Translations under genes and position numbers: made by a program | Shown here: in pieces, positions 1 through 7,108 of the stretch | Layout of the letters: the number at the start of each line of letters is the position of its first letter | How positions within the stretch are numbered: the stretch's first letter is position 1 | Assembly (NCBI RefSeq): GCF_002027555.1 | Contig: NZ_MXAP01000001.1 | Coordinates: 1 to 14,943, forward strand | Source: Moraxella equi | Lineage (GTDB): Bacteria; Pseudomonadota; Gammaproteobacteria; Pseudomonadales; Moraxellaceae | Direction of reading: 5' to 3' | DNA: 14,943 bases | The notes under the pieces: generated by a model | Database searches by the model: none | The model's input: only the letters and a program-made list of their open reading frames with translations | Told to the model about the DNA's origin: nothing

Positions 1-46
1 GATTGTGAACAGGTTCTTAGACCAATCAGGATTAATCAAGCCTTGA
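1..46 (+). CDS. Possible C-terminal tail of an upstream gene (partial)
   Basis: Frame 2 is open from the window edge to a TGA at 44-46 and reads IVNRFLDQSGLIKP, a plausible protein C-terminus. A strong hairpin begins five bases later, as expected after the end of a gene. Frame 1 is also open to 126, so the frame is not certain. I do not recognise the protein, and only about 14 residues are visible. Confidence 0.3.
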   Translation, partial: IVNRFLDQSGLIKP

Positions 47-50
47 TGAC

Positions 51-109
51 AACCCAACCTTTAATCTTATGCCTAAGATTTGGGGTTGGTTCAGATTGTG
101 GGCTTTTTT
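51..109 (+). terminator. Terminator-like hairpin after the upstream gene
   Basis: AACC-C-AACC (51-59) pairs with GGTTGGTT (84-91) with one bulged C, and inside it ATCTTA (64-69) pairs with TAAGAT (74-79) around a TGCC loop. A run of six T lies at 104-109, 12 bases after the stem, which is farther than in a classical intrinsic terminator. An alternative fold pairs GCCTA (71-75) with TGGGC (99-103) directly before the T run, so an attenuator-like switch cannot be excluded. Confidence 0.45.
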
Positions 110-142
110 ATTTGCCAAGTGATTGATTTTGCTTTACAATGC

Positions 143-279
143 TAGGGCGTGTTGAGTATTGATAACATTTTATTTAAATTCAATAGAGATTTAAAGCCTT
201 GATTGATTTTTGCATGAAAAATGGCTAAATCTGGTTTTTCTCACTTTTCATTGCAAATACCAATATTCAACACGCCCTA
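143..279. mobile_element. MITE-like non-autonomous element with 19-bp inverted ends
   Basis: TAGGGCGTGTTGAGTATTG (143-161) is the inverted copy of CAATATTCAACACGCCCTA (261-279) with one mismatch. The 99 bp between are AT-rich and hold no gene. Each end is bounded by TA, so the element could be 133 bp (145-277) flanked by a TA duplication, as IS630/Tc1-like and some IS5-type elements make. No transposase is present. The right end lies 16 bp before the Shine-Dalgarno sequence of the following lipoprotein gene, so the element forms most of that gene's upstream region. The family is inferred from structure only. Confidence 0.65.
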
Positions 280-305
280 TCGGTTTTAATCTAAAAAGGG
301 GTAAG

Positions 306-1337
306 ATGATGAAAAAAGTATTGGTGCTGGCTTTGACGGTGTTGATGACTGCTTGTAGTCAGGATGAAACGGTCAAAAACAACCAAGCAGAATATCTGGA
401 TACTCAAAAAAACCAAGTTATGCCAAGTGGCGAGCTAACCCCAAGCGAGACCATTAAAGCCCTTGACCAAAAACTTGCCAATGCAGGTAAGATTACCAAG
501 CCTGAACAAATCAAATTTAGCACGGTTGCCTATGAGTATGAACTGCCCGATGAGATGAAGCAGGCGTGTAATTTTGACCCAAAAACACCCAAAGATGACG
601 AAGATTTTTATGAGGAAGGTTTTTGTACGGGTATCAATATCAAACTGGCAAAAATCGAGCCACGTTGGATAGAGCGGATTGTCAATAAAAAAATTACCAA
701 TGATGATAATCCCAAACTGCTTAAATTTAAGCAAAATGTTGATGGGTTTGTGGGCGAGCATTTGGCACTTATCAATGAGATGAAGGAAGTTGCCAAAGAA
801 AATGGCGAGTCCTTTGAGTCGTCGGCACCGAGCTATGCTTGGACGGTTGCCCCAGAGCTTATCCCTGCTCACAAAAACTTAGCTCAGGTTGCCATTACTG
901 GCGATGTTTATATGGGTGGGGCTCACGGTATGCCATTTATGGAATATCTGATGTTTGATATGGATTTGCAGACGCAGATTGAGTTTTCTGATGTGATTGT
1001 GGCGGATAAGGCGAGCGATTTTCATGAGCTGGCTCATGCAGGGTTTAAAGAGTATCTAAAAAACGAGCTACAAATCACAACCAAAAAAGAAATCCAAGAA
1101 TATGAGCAAACGTGGCAGTTTGAGATGACTGAAAATGCGTATTTTGGTAAAAATGGGGTGGTGCTGGTGTATCAGCCTTATGAAATGGGAGGTTTTGCAC
1201 AGGGTTTTGTTGAGATTGTGGTGCCGTATGATGGTTTGCAAGGCATTATCCGAGAGGAATACCTGCCTAAGCAGACAGCCAAAACAGTGAACCAAGAGAC
1301 AGTAAGCAAAGAGACGGCAGGTCAAAAGAAGGAGTAG
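306..1337 (+). CDS. RsiV/DUF3298-type lipoprotein
   Basis: This is a predicted lipoprotein of 343 residues. I chose the start at 306 (or the adjacent ATG at 309) because MMKKVLVLALTVLMTAC is a typical lipoprotein signal with lipobox LMTA-Cys17, and AAGGGG lies at 296-301. An upstream ATG at 210 would add 32 residues encoded by the MITE-like element and would hide the signal. The C-terminal half has the pattern of DUF3298/RsiV proteins: GGAHG at about 204-208 and QPYEMGGFAQG at about 290-300, followed by a beta-rich segment ending VPYDGL. Some members of this fold bind lysozyme or cell-wall sugars, but a role for this protein cannot be assigned. The last 20 residues are a Lys/Thr/Glu-rich tail. 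No terminator follows, so reading into yceI is possible. Confidence 0.85.
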   Translation: MMKKVLVLALTVLMTACSQDETVKNNQAEYLDTQKNQVMPSGELTPSETIKALDQKLANAGKITKPEQIKFSTVAYEYELPDEMKQACNFDPKTPKDDEDFYEEGFCTGINIKLAKIEPRWIERIVNKKITNDDNPKLLKFKQNVDGFVGEHLALINEMKEVAKENGESFESSAPSYAWTVAPELIPAHKNLAQVAITGDVYMGGAHGMPFMEYLMFDMDLQTQIEFSDVIVADKASDFHELAHAGFKEYLKNELQITTKKEIQEYEQTWQFEMTENAYFGKNGVVLVYQPYEMGGFAQGFVEIVVPYDGLQGIIREEYLPKQTAKTVNQETVSKETAGQKKE

Positions 1338-1404
1338 GCAAGCCAAACGGATAAAGCTTGATGTATCATTAACCAAACATTAACAATGCGTTTCTTAATC
1401 GTGC

Positions 1405-1433
1405 TTGTTTTTCCTAATCGGTCTTGTTAGAAT
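1405..1433 (+). promoter_or_regulatory. Sigma-70-type promoter for the YceI gene
   Basis: A -35 box TTGTTT (1405-1410) and a -10 box TAGAAT (1428-1433) are separated by 17 bp. This would start transcription near 1440, leaving a leader of about 45 nt that contains a small hairpin (ATTGG 1441-1445 with CCAAT 1453-1457) before the AAGGAG ribosome site at 1477-1482. Confidence 0.6.
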
Positions 1434-1487
1434 TTATCGCATTGGTGTTGTGCCAATAACATTATTCATCAAACCCAAGGAGTTGTT

Positions 1488-2060
1488 ATGAAAAAGCTAG
1501 CCCTACTGTCTCTTGTCGCCCTAGCAGGCATGGCAAATGCCGCCACTTATGAGATTGACCCATTTCACACCAATGCCCGTTTTGCCATTGATCATTTTAA
1601 AACCAGCACCAACGTGGGTGGTGTGTATAGTCTGACAGGTGAGATGGAGTTTGATAAAGCCAAACGCACGGGTAAGATTGATATTGAGTTGCCATTGGCA
1701 AACCTACAATCAAGCTCTAAGGAGTTCACTGAACATCTGCTGAGTGCCGATTTATTTGATGCTGAAAAATACCCCACCATGCGTTTTGAATCTACCAAAT
1801 TCAACTACACAGGCAAGGGCAAAGCACGCAAACTAAGCTCAGTAGATGGCAAACTTACCCTACTTGGTCAAACGCACCCTGTTCGTCTGCATGCCAATAA
1901 GTTTAACTGTTATGACAGCCCCATGGTAAAAACCGAAGTTTGTGGCGGTGATTTTAGCACGACCATTGACCGCACCAAATGGGGCATGGATTATTTGGTG
2001 AATGTCGGCATGGCAAAAAATGTCCGCATTGACATTCAAGTGGAAGCCGCTAAGAAATAA
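1488..2060 (+). CDS. Periplasmic YceI-family protein
   Basis: The protein has 190 residues. A Sec signal peptide of about 18 residues ends ANA before ATYEID. The mature part is a complete YceI lipocalin-like domain: YEIDPFHTNARFAIDHF at the N-terminus, then VGGVYSLTGEMEFD, the LLSADLFDAEKYPTMRFES region, and LTLLGQTHPVRLHA. Family members are small beta-barrels that bind long polyprenyl or fatty-acyl ligands in the periplasm. Their cellular role is poorly defined, though some are induced by alkaline or osmotic stress. Two Cys (in FNCYD and EVCGG) could form a periplasmic disulfide. The start is supported by AAGGAG six bases before the ATG and a promoter upstream. A strong terminator follows, so the gene can be transcribed alone. 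Confidence 0.95.
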   Translation: MKKLALLSLVALAGMANAATYEIDPFHTNARFAIDHFKTSTNVGGVYSLTGEMEFDKAKRTGKIDIELPLANLQSSSKEFTEHLLSADLFDAEKYPTMRFESTKFNYTGKGKARKLSSVDGKLTLLGQTHPVRLHANKFNCYDSPMVKTEVCGGDFSTTIDRTKWGMDYLVNVGMAKNVRIDIQVEAAKK

Positions 2061-2090
2061 TTTGTTTTAACTAAATCTTAACCAAAATCA

Positions 2091-2124
2091 AAAATCACCC
2101 CAAATTGTGTTGGGGTGATTTTTT
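2091..2124. terminator. Strong, probably bidirectional terminator between yceI and sthA
   Basis: AAAATCACCCCAA (2091-2103) pairs perfectly with TTGGGGTGATTTT (2110-2122) around the six-base loop ATTGTG. On the + strand the stem ends in TTTTTT (2119-2124), and on the - strand in TTTTT. It lies between the convergent yceI and sthA genes and could stop transcripts from both. Confidence 0.9.
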
Positions 2125-2198
2125 ATGGTTTTATAAAAATAAAAAGCGAATAATATGGGCGGTATTTAAAGTTATCACAATTTAACCATGTGGACGTA

Positions 2199-2219
2199 GG
2201 GACGTGCTGAGCACGTCCT
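2199..2219. repeat. Short perfect palindrome, REP-like
   Basis: GGACGTGC (2200-2207) and GCACGTCC (2211-2218) form an 8-bp hairpin with a TGA loop, about 30 bp downstream of sthA's stop codon in its direction of transcription. No T run follows on either strand, so it is not a standard terminator. Its form (a G-rich lead-in GTAGGGACG and a GC-rich palindrome in an AT-rich gap) resembles dispersed intergenic palindromes. Only one copy is in the window. Confidence 0.45.
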
Positions 2220-2247
2220 TTGATGTGCCTTTATGGGTTGTAACGCT

Positions 2248-3873
2248 TTAAAAAATACGGTTCATGCCATTTAACGCCGCCACACGATAGGCTTCTGCCA
2301 TGGTGGGGTAGTTAAAGGTGGTATTAATAAAGTATTCTAGCGTGTGACCACACTTCATCACCGCTTGTCCGATGTGGATAATCTCGGAGGCGTGGTTGCC
2401 GTAGCAGTGAATACCTAGGATTTGCAAAGTTTCACGGTGGAATAAGATTTTTAGTACGCCTGAACGTTCACCGATGATTTGGGAGCGAGCCAGATGTTTG
2501 AAAAAGGCTTGTCCGACTTCATAAGGGATTTGGTCGCGAGTTAAGTCTTCTTCGGTCGCCCCAATGCTTGAAATCTCAGGAATGGTATAGATGCCAGTAG
2601 GCACGCTATTGACAAACTCAGCGTGTTTGTCACCCACCATAAAGCCGGCAGCATTTCGCCCTTGGTCGTAGGCAGCGGACGCCAAAGACGGCCAGCCGAT
2701 GACATCGCCCACGGCATAGATATGCTCAGCTTTGGTGCGGTAGGTTTGGTCAACTTCAAGCTGTCCACGACCGTTGGTAGATAAGCCAACCGCTTCTAGA
2801 TTAAGCCCGTCGGTGTTGCCCGAACGTCCGTTACACCAAAGGATGGCGTCGGATTTGATTTTTTTACCGCTTTTTAGGTGCAAGACCACGCAGTCATCAA
2901 AGGTTTCTAGGCGTTCAATCTCTTCGTTGCTACGAATACGCACGCCAAACTGACGAAAGTCGTGAGATAAGGCATCTGAGATTTCGTTGTCAAGGTAGCT
3001 TAGCAGTTGGTCTTTGTTGTTAATCAAATCAACAACATAACCCAAACCTGTAAAGATGGATGCATACTCACAGCCAATCACGCCTGCCCCGTAGATGATG
3101 ATTTTACGAGCGACATAGTCCATTTGCAAAATCTTGTCTGAGTCAAAGACACGGGGATGGTCAAAGTCAAGCAGGTCGGGACGATAAGGGCGTGAACCCA
3201 CGGCAATCACTGCTTTTTCAAAGGTAACTGTCTTGGCACCTTCGCCATGAACCTGCTCGACTTCTAGGGTGTTCTTGTCAATAAAACGTCCCCAACCTTG
3301 GATAATCTCAACACGGTTACGCTCATAAAATAGCTTGTGGGTATTGACTTGACTGGCAATCACTCGCCGTGCTTTGCTTAGCACCTTATTTAGGGGAACC
3401 TGAAAGTTGTCGGTAAATGAGCTAAAAATGGGGTCACGTCTCATGCTGATGATGTTAAATACCGATTGGCGAAGTGCCTTACTGGGAATGGTGCCGACAT
3501 GAGCACAGTTACCGCCTACTTGGTCACGGGGGTCGATGACTGCCACTTTAAGTCCTGATTTGGCAAGTTTCATCGCCGCTGCTTCACCAGCAGGCCCTGC
3601 CCCTAGTACCACGGCGTCATATTCAAAGCCGTGACGGGCTTTGCGTTTTTGGGGAGCGATGGCGATACGTTGACCGTCAAGGGGGCTAATTAGCGGGTGA
3701 CTGAGGTCATGCTCTTCATGAGCTGGCGTGTTTGTGCTGTCAGGGGTTTTGATTTCTGCTTCGGGTAGGGCGGAACGTTTGGCTTGTTCTTTGATGGCGT
3801 GTTCTGCCTTGGTCTCATTTTTGGCAGGGTTTGGGGATTTACCTGTCGTCTCGGTGGGGTTGGTTTTGGTCAT
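2248..3873 (-). CDS. sthA: Soluble pyridine nucleotide transhydrogenase with N-terminal extension
   Basis: This flavoprotein (541 residues) transfers hydride between NADPH and NAD+ in the cytoplasm. It has an FAD-binding GAGPAGE (91-97), an NAD(P)-binding [12 protein letters not shown] (261-272), a second FAD motif YAVGDV (386-391), and a C-terminal dimerisation domain ending [18 protein letters not shown]. In the redox motif [13 protein letters not shown] only Cys123 is present and Thr128 replaces the second Cys. That is the SthA signature, which separates it from lipoamide dehydrogenase and glutathione reductase. The family is usually about 465 residues. Here about 80 extra residues, rich in Lys, Glu, Pro and Thr and probably disordered, precede the flavin domain. 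AAAAAGG lies 8 bases before the ATG at 3873, supporting the long form. It is the last gene of the ppsR-lipoprotein-sthA unit, 25 bp after the lipoprotein gene. Confidence 0.96.
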   Translation of the reverse strand: MTKTNPTETTGKSPNPAKNETKAEHAIKEQAKRSALPEAEIKTPDSTNTPAHEEHDLSHPLISPLDGQRIAIAPQKRKARHGFEYDAVVLGAGPAGEAAAMKLAKSGLKVAVIDPRDQVGGNCAHVGTIPSKALRQSVFNIISMRRDPIFSSFTDNFQVPLNKVLSKARRVIASQVNTHKLFYERNRVEIIQGWGRFIDKNTLEVEQVHGEGAKTVTFEKAVIAVGSRPYRPDLLDFDHPRVFDSDKILQMDYVARKIIIYGAGVIGCEYASIFTGLGYVVDLINNKDQLLSYLDNEISDALSHDFRQFGVRIRSNEEIERLETFDDCVVLHLKSGKKIKSDAILWCNGRSGNTDGLNLEAVGLSTNGRGQLEVDQTYRTKAEHIYAVGDVIGWPSLASAAYDQGRNAAGFMVGDKHAEFVNSVPTGIYTIPEISSIGATEEDLTRDQIPYEVGQAFFKHLARSQIIGERSGVLKILFHRETLQILGIHCYGNHASEIIHIGQAVMKCGHTLEYFINTTFNYPTMAEAYRVAALNGMNRIF

Positions 3874-3898
3874 GATATTACCTTTTTGTTTATTTTAA

Positions 3899-4267
3899 TT
3901 AACGAATGTTTTGCGTTAAAATCTCATCTAACTGCCACAGTCCTGTGGGTTTGCCAGTATTTTGGTCTATCTCTTGACGCACCTTGATGGTGTAGGCGGT
4001 GCCAACAGTTGGCGTAAAGCCAATGATGTTATTATAGCCAATACCGAACAGCTTATCATCATCTGCCCCGACGGGCTTGACCAGTAGGCATTGCATGGGC
4101 GTGGCAGAATGGCAAGCACTGCGATAAGGCATGACTTCTAGTGTTTCGCTGGCATTTAGGGCGACATTAGGGATATAACGTGGCTCAGGTACGGGCGGAC
4201 GACTTTGGCACGCACTCAAAGAGATGATGAGTGTTAGGGGTAAGAGCAACAAAGAGTGATGTTTCAT
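3899..4267 (-). CDS. Small DUF4377-type lipoprotein
   Basis: The protein has 122 residues, with a lipoprotein signal ending LSA-Cys20, a short proline-rich linker (SRPPVPEPR), and a compact domain. That domain contains YRSACHSATPMQCLLVKP, then LFGIGYNNIIGFTPTVGTAYTIKV, and ends LWQLDEIL. The order (Cys-x-x-Cys-type segment with CLLVK, an IxGF strand, a YTIKV strand, a final xLxEIL) matches DUF4377, a domain often found beside META domains in secreted proteins. No biochemical function is known to me. Cys52 and Cys60 may form a disulfide outside the cytoplasm. The gene lies 39 bp after ppsR and 25 bp before sthA on the same strand and is probably cotranscribed, with no obvious functional link to either. 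The domain call rests on motif resemblance. Confidence 0.75.
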   Translation of the reverse strand: MKHHSLLLLPLTLIISLSACQSRPPVPEPRYIPNVALNASETLEVMPYRSACHSATPMQCLLVKPVGADDDKLFGIGYNNIIGFTPTVGTAYTIKVRQEIDQNTGKPTGLWQLDEILTQNIR

Positions 4268-4306
4268 ATTTTTCTCAGGGTTTATCAGTTTTAAATATTT
4301 TAAAAA

Positions 4307-5200
4307 TCAGCCAATCCGCCGTGCCAAACCTGTAATTTGTAAAATCCGTGTGGCAATCTCTTCAACGCTCATTTCTGATACATTAAGGTTGGGGATTTTT
4401 TGGGCGGTGTAGATGGCTTGGATGGCACGCTGTTCTTCTTGGCACTGGGCAAGGGAGGCATAGCGAGAGCCTGCTTTTCGCTCTTGACGGATACGCACCA
4501 ATCGTTCGGTGTCAATGGTCAGACCAAACAGTTTGTGGTGATAGGGCTGTAACACTTTGGGTAGATTGCTACTATCTAGGTCATCTTCAGTCAAAGGATA
4601 GTTGGCGGCACGAATGCCAAACTGCAAGGCAAGATATAGGCTTGTGGGGGTCTTGCCTGAGCGTGATAAGCCAACTAGGATGATGTCTGCCCCATCATAG
4701 TGATTAGTTCTTGCCCCGTCGTCATTATCCAAGGCAAAATGCACGGCGTCAATCCTTGCCTTATAGTCTTCGCTGTCCACTTGTCCGTGTGCCATGCCTG
4801 CATGGGAGTCAGGAGCCTCGCCTATTTCATTGGCAATGCGGGTAATTAACCCTTCATAGATGTCAAGGTTGGTGGCGTCCGCCCCATTGATGATATTGCG
4901 AATCTCATCGCTAACGATGGTGTCAAAAACTAAGGGTTTAAGTCCTGATAAACGATGAGCTTCGTTGATGCGTTTGACCGCTTCATGAGCCAACTCGGGA
5001 GTGTCCACATAGGGGATGATTTTGACGTCAAATTTGACATTGCCAAACTGGCTAAGCAGTGATCGTCCAAGTGTCTCGGCAGTGATGGCAGTGCCGTCGG
5101 AGATAAAAAAAGCACTGCGAAGTATCTCGGGGGCTTTAAACTGCTTGGTTTGATTCGCCTGCTCGTCTTGTTGGCTGGGTGTGGGGGTGTGAACGTACAT
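4307..5200 (-). CDS. ppsR: PEP synthase regulatory kinase/pyrophosphorylase
   Basis: This is a cytoplasmic bifunctional regulator of PEP synthase (297 residues). It phosphorylates a Thr next to the catalytic His of PpsA using ADP, inactivating it, and reverses this by phosphate-dependent pyrophosphate formation. The sequence shows the DUF299/PPSR signature: FFISDGTAITAETLGRSLLSQF (31-52), a P-loop-like VGLSRSGKTPTS (176-187), and the segment YPLTEDDLDSSNLPKVL followed by KLFGLTID. The first 25 residues are a polar extension relative to the roughly 275-residue E. coli protein. The start at 5200 has AAAGGA nearby and an extended -10 promoter upstream. Its target ppsA lies in this window 7.1 kb away in divergent orientation instead of immediately next door. 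It is the first gene of a unit with the DUF4377-type lipoprotein and sthA. Confidence 0.95.
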   Translation of the reverse strand: MYVHTPTPSQQDEQANQTKQFKAPEILRSAFFISDGTAITAETLGRSLLSQFGNVKFDVKIIPYVDTPELAHEAVKRINEAHRLSGLKPLVFDTIVSDEIRNIINGADATNLDIYEGLITRIANEIGEAPDSHAGMAHGQVDSEDYKARIDAVHFALDNDDGARTNHYDGADIILVGLSRSGKTPTSLYLALQFGIRAANYPLTEDDLDSSNLPKVLQPYHHKLFGLTIDTERLVRIRQERKAGSRYASLAQCQEEQRAIQAIYTAQKIPNLNVSEMSVEEIATRILQITGLARRIG

Positions 5201-5246
5201 GGCTATCCTTTATGTCCTGTGCCATACATGGGTAAACTTAAATGAG

Positions 5247-5255
5247 AGTATAGCA
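5247..5255 (-). promoter_or_regulatory. Extended -10 promoter for ppsR
   Basis: Read on the - strand, TGCTATACT is an extended -10 element (TGn plus TATACT, 5 of 6 to consensus), 47 bp before the ppsR start. No good -35 box sits at 16-18 bp, which fits an extended -10 promoter. The ribosome site AAAGGA follows before the ATG. Confidence 0.55.
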
Positions 5256-5403
5256 CAAAAACAGGGGGTTTTGTAGAGAAAATTATCAACTGCGGTATGA
5301 TGAGCAAAGAACGTGGCAAGCAAATAACTATTAATAAAACAGCATAAAAGTGCAAGAAATCCCATTGCCAATTTTTGGTAATTTTGTTAAAATAAGTTTA
5401 TTT

Positions 5404-5433
5404 TTGTAAATATAAAAAGTGTAGATGTATAAA
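5404..5433 (+). promoter_or_regulatory. Candidate promoter for the patA-patB-ape1 operon
   Basis: TTGTAA (5404-5409) and TATAAA (5428-5433) are separated by 18 bp, about 85 bp before patA. The region is so AT-rich that other -10-like words occur (for example TATAAA at 5411-5416), so the exact boxes are uncertain. The 317-bp gap 5201-5517 between the divergent ppsR and patA genes holds this, the ppsR promoter and the leader hairpin at 5460-5478, and no gene. Confidence 0.4.
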
Positions 5434-5459
5434 AGACGGTATCAACCATAATAACAATT

Positions 5460-5478
5460 ACATCTTTTGGTAAGATGT
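5460..5478 (+). promoter_or_regulatory. Hairpin in the patA leader
   Basis: ACATCTT (5460-5466) and AAGATGT (5472-5478) form a perfect 7-bp stem with loop TTGGT, 40 bases before the patA start and downstream of the candidate promoter. It has no T tail, so it is not a terminator. It could be an operator palindrome or an mRNA-stabilising stem. Confidence 0.3.
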
Positions 5479-5517
5479 ATTCATGATTTCTCAGATGGTT
5501 TATGACCAAGGATTGTA

Positions 5518-7080
5518 ATGTTTTCATTTTTATCGGTAGAATTTGCTTTATTGTTCATAGCATTTTTTATGCTTTATTGGGCATTTAAAAAAAGACCAGA
5601 CATTCAAAATATGCTGTTGCTCATTATCAGCCATGCCATTATTTATTTGATGGCAGGCATGATGGCAGTTGGCATACTGTTTGTTTTTAGCATTGTCATT
5701 TATGTCATTGCTCGGCAAATCATCATCAGTCATCACAAAAAAACGTGGATGACGATGGGTATTATCATCACTTTGATAAATTTATCTGTATTTAAATATT
5801 ATGAATTTTTCCGTGCTAATATTAGTCGTGCTTTAGAGATGTGGCAATTAGATAATACGGGACTTATGGCAAATATTATTTTTCCATTGGGTGTTTCTTA
5901 TTATTCATTTCAAGCCATTAGTTATTTGGTAACGCTTTACCGACAAAGCGTGGTTTATGAGAAAAATGAACAAACTAAACAAAGTGAGCAAGAAAAACAA
6001 GATGAAAATAATGAAAATCCTATTTTTTATTTATATTTTTGGCAAGCATTAACGCACTTTTCGTTTTTTGCCACAATTTCGGCAGGTCCGATTACCCGTG
6101 TTAATGACACTAAAGGTTTGATTGACATTATGGGCAAGCCTTGTGGGATGTATGACCAATTAAATGAGCCAGAGTCACGCCAATTATTATACCCAAAAAT
6201 CGCCTTTGCCTTGATTGTGCTTGCCCTTGCCAAAAAATGGTGGTTGGCAGGATATTTAGCGGATAATTGGGTCGATCCCGTTTTTGCCAATCCTGCAGGA
6301 TTCCACAGCTTGGAAGTATTGACTGCCATTTATGGTTATACCTTGCAATTATTTTTGGATTTTTCAGGATATAGTGAGATGATGGTGGCATTTGGGTTGT
6401 TGCTTGGTTTTCGCTTACCCATGAATTTTAATGCCCCATTATTAGCTCATAATATTAGAGATTTTTGGGACAGATGGCATATTAGTTTATCAACATGGAT
6501 ACGAGATTATATTTACATTCCCTTAGGTGGAAGTAGAAAAGGTTTTTGGTTTACCCAGCTCAATCTTATTATTGCAATGGTATTATCAGGGATTTGGCAT
6601 GGCTCAACCTTTAACTTTTTCTTTTGGGGGTTGTTACACGCCTTAGCCATTGCTTTATTAAATATTGGAGATTTGGCTTGCCAAAAAATAAGCGGTCATG
6701 TCAAAGGGCGTAATTTTTTGGCAAATACAGGCATCATTGGTAAAACGCTAGGCGTATTAATTACTGTGCATTTTGTGGTATTTGCTTTTGTGTTTTTTAG
6801 AGCGACAACATTAGATGAAGCATTATTGGTTTTTAATGCTTTATTTTTCAATCATATTAATGTAGCATGGACAAATAATCCGCTTTATCTATTGGCGATA
6901 TTGGCATTGGCATTGGCATGGCTGATTTATCCATTATTTCATCGTCATCAAAAAAATGTCGGTCGGCTGATACTTAAAATGCCAAGTGTGATTTTTTATG
7001 TGTTGTGCTTTATGATATTTATGGCGGTGGTAATTTTGGCTCCGTCTGGCATTCCCGGTTTTATTTATGCAAATTTCTAA
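5518..7080 (+). CDS. patA: MBOAT-family peptidoglycan O-acetyltransferase, membrane component
   Basis: This is a polytopic inner-membrane protein (520 residues) of the AlgI/PatA branch of MBOAT acyltransferases, expected to move acetyl groups from cytoplasmic donor to the periplasmic partner PatB. Family hallmarks in order: FPLGVSYYSFQAISYL (122-137), SAGPITR (188-194), LDFSGYSEM, then FWDRWHISLSTWIRDYIYIPLGGS with His321, and SGIWHGSTFNFFFWGLLHA with His361, the probable catalytic His. Many hydrophobic segments cover the rest. A charged Gln/Glu/Lys/Asn-rich insert (about 146-168) lies in one loop. AAGGA precedes the ATG by five bases. It is first in an operon with the SGNH protein and Ape1, which favours peptidoglycan over alginate as the target. 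In Neisseria the equivalent is called PacA. The gene is strikingly AT-rich. Confidence 0.9.
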   Translation: MFSFLSVEFALLFIAFFMLYWAFKKRPDIQNMLLLIISHAIIYLMAGMMAVGILFVFSIVIYVIARQIIISHHKKTWMTMGIIITLINLSVFKYYEFFRANISRALEMWQLDNTGLMANIIFPLGVSYYSFQAISYLVTLYRQSVVYEKNEQTKQSEQEKQDENNENPIFYLYFWQALTHFSFFATISAGPITRVNDTKGLIDIMGKPCGMYDQLNEPESRQLLYPKIAFALIVLALAKKWWLAGYLADNWVDPVFANPAGFHSLEVLTAIYGYTLQLFLDFSGYSEMMVAFGLLLGFRLPMNFNAPLLAHNIRDFWDRWHISLSTWIRDYIYIPLGGSRKGFWFTQLNLIIAMVLSGIWHGSTFNFFFWGLLHALAIALLNIGDLACQKISGHVKGRNFLANTGIIGKTLGVLITVHFVVFAFVFFRATTLDEALLVFNALFFNHINVAWTNNPLYLLAILALALAWLIYPLFHRHQKNVGRLILKMPSVIFYVLCFMIFMAVVILAPSGIPGFIYANF

Positions 7081-7095
7081 AAGATAAGATAAGAT
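7081..7095 (+). repeat. Three tandem AAGAT pentamers at the patA-patB junction
   Basis: AAGAT is repeated three times directly after the patA stop codon and just before the AAAAGG ribosome site of patB. A gain or loss of one unit would change the 28-bp spacing between the genes but no reading frame. Confidence 0.6.
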
Positions 7096-7108
7096 AAAAG
7101 GTATTATC

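Noticed and set aside
210..305. An upstream ATG extending the DUF3298-type lipoprotein by 32 residues
   Set aside because: The added residues are encoded by the MITE-like element and would bury the lipoprotein signal; the ATG at 306/309 has a ribosome site and a proper lipobox.
435..872. A 145-codon minus-strand frame inside the first lipoprotein gene
   Set aside because: It overlaps a well-supported gene, has no ribosome site or family resemblance, and is a shadow of the sense codons.
2248..3873. Lipoamide dehydrogenase or glutathione reductase as identity of the flavoprotein
   Set aside because: The second redox Cys is replaced by Thr128, and the C-terminal [18 protein letters not shown] region matches SthA.
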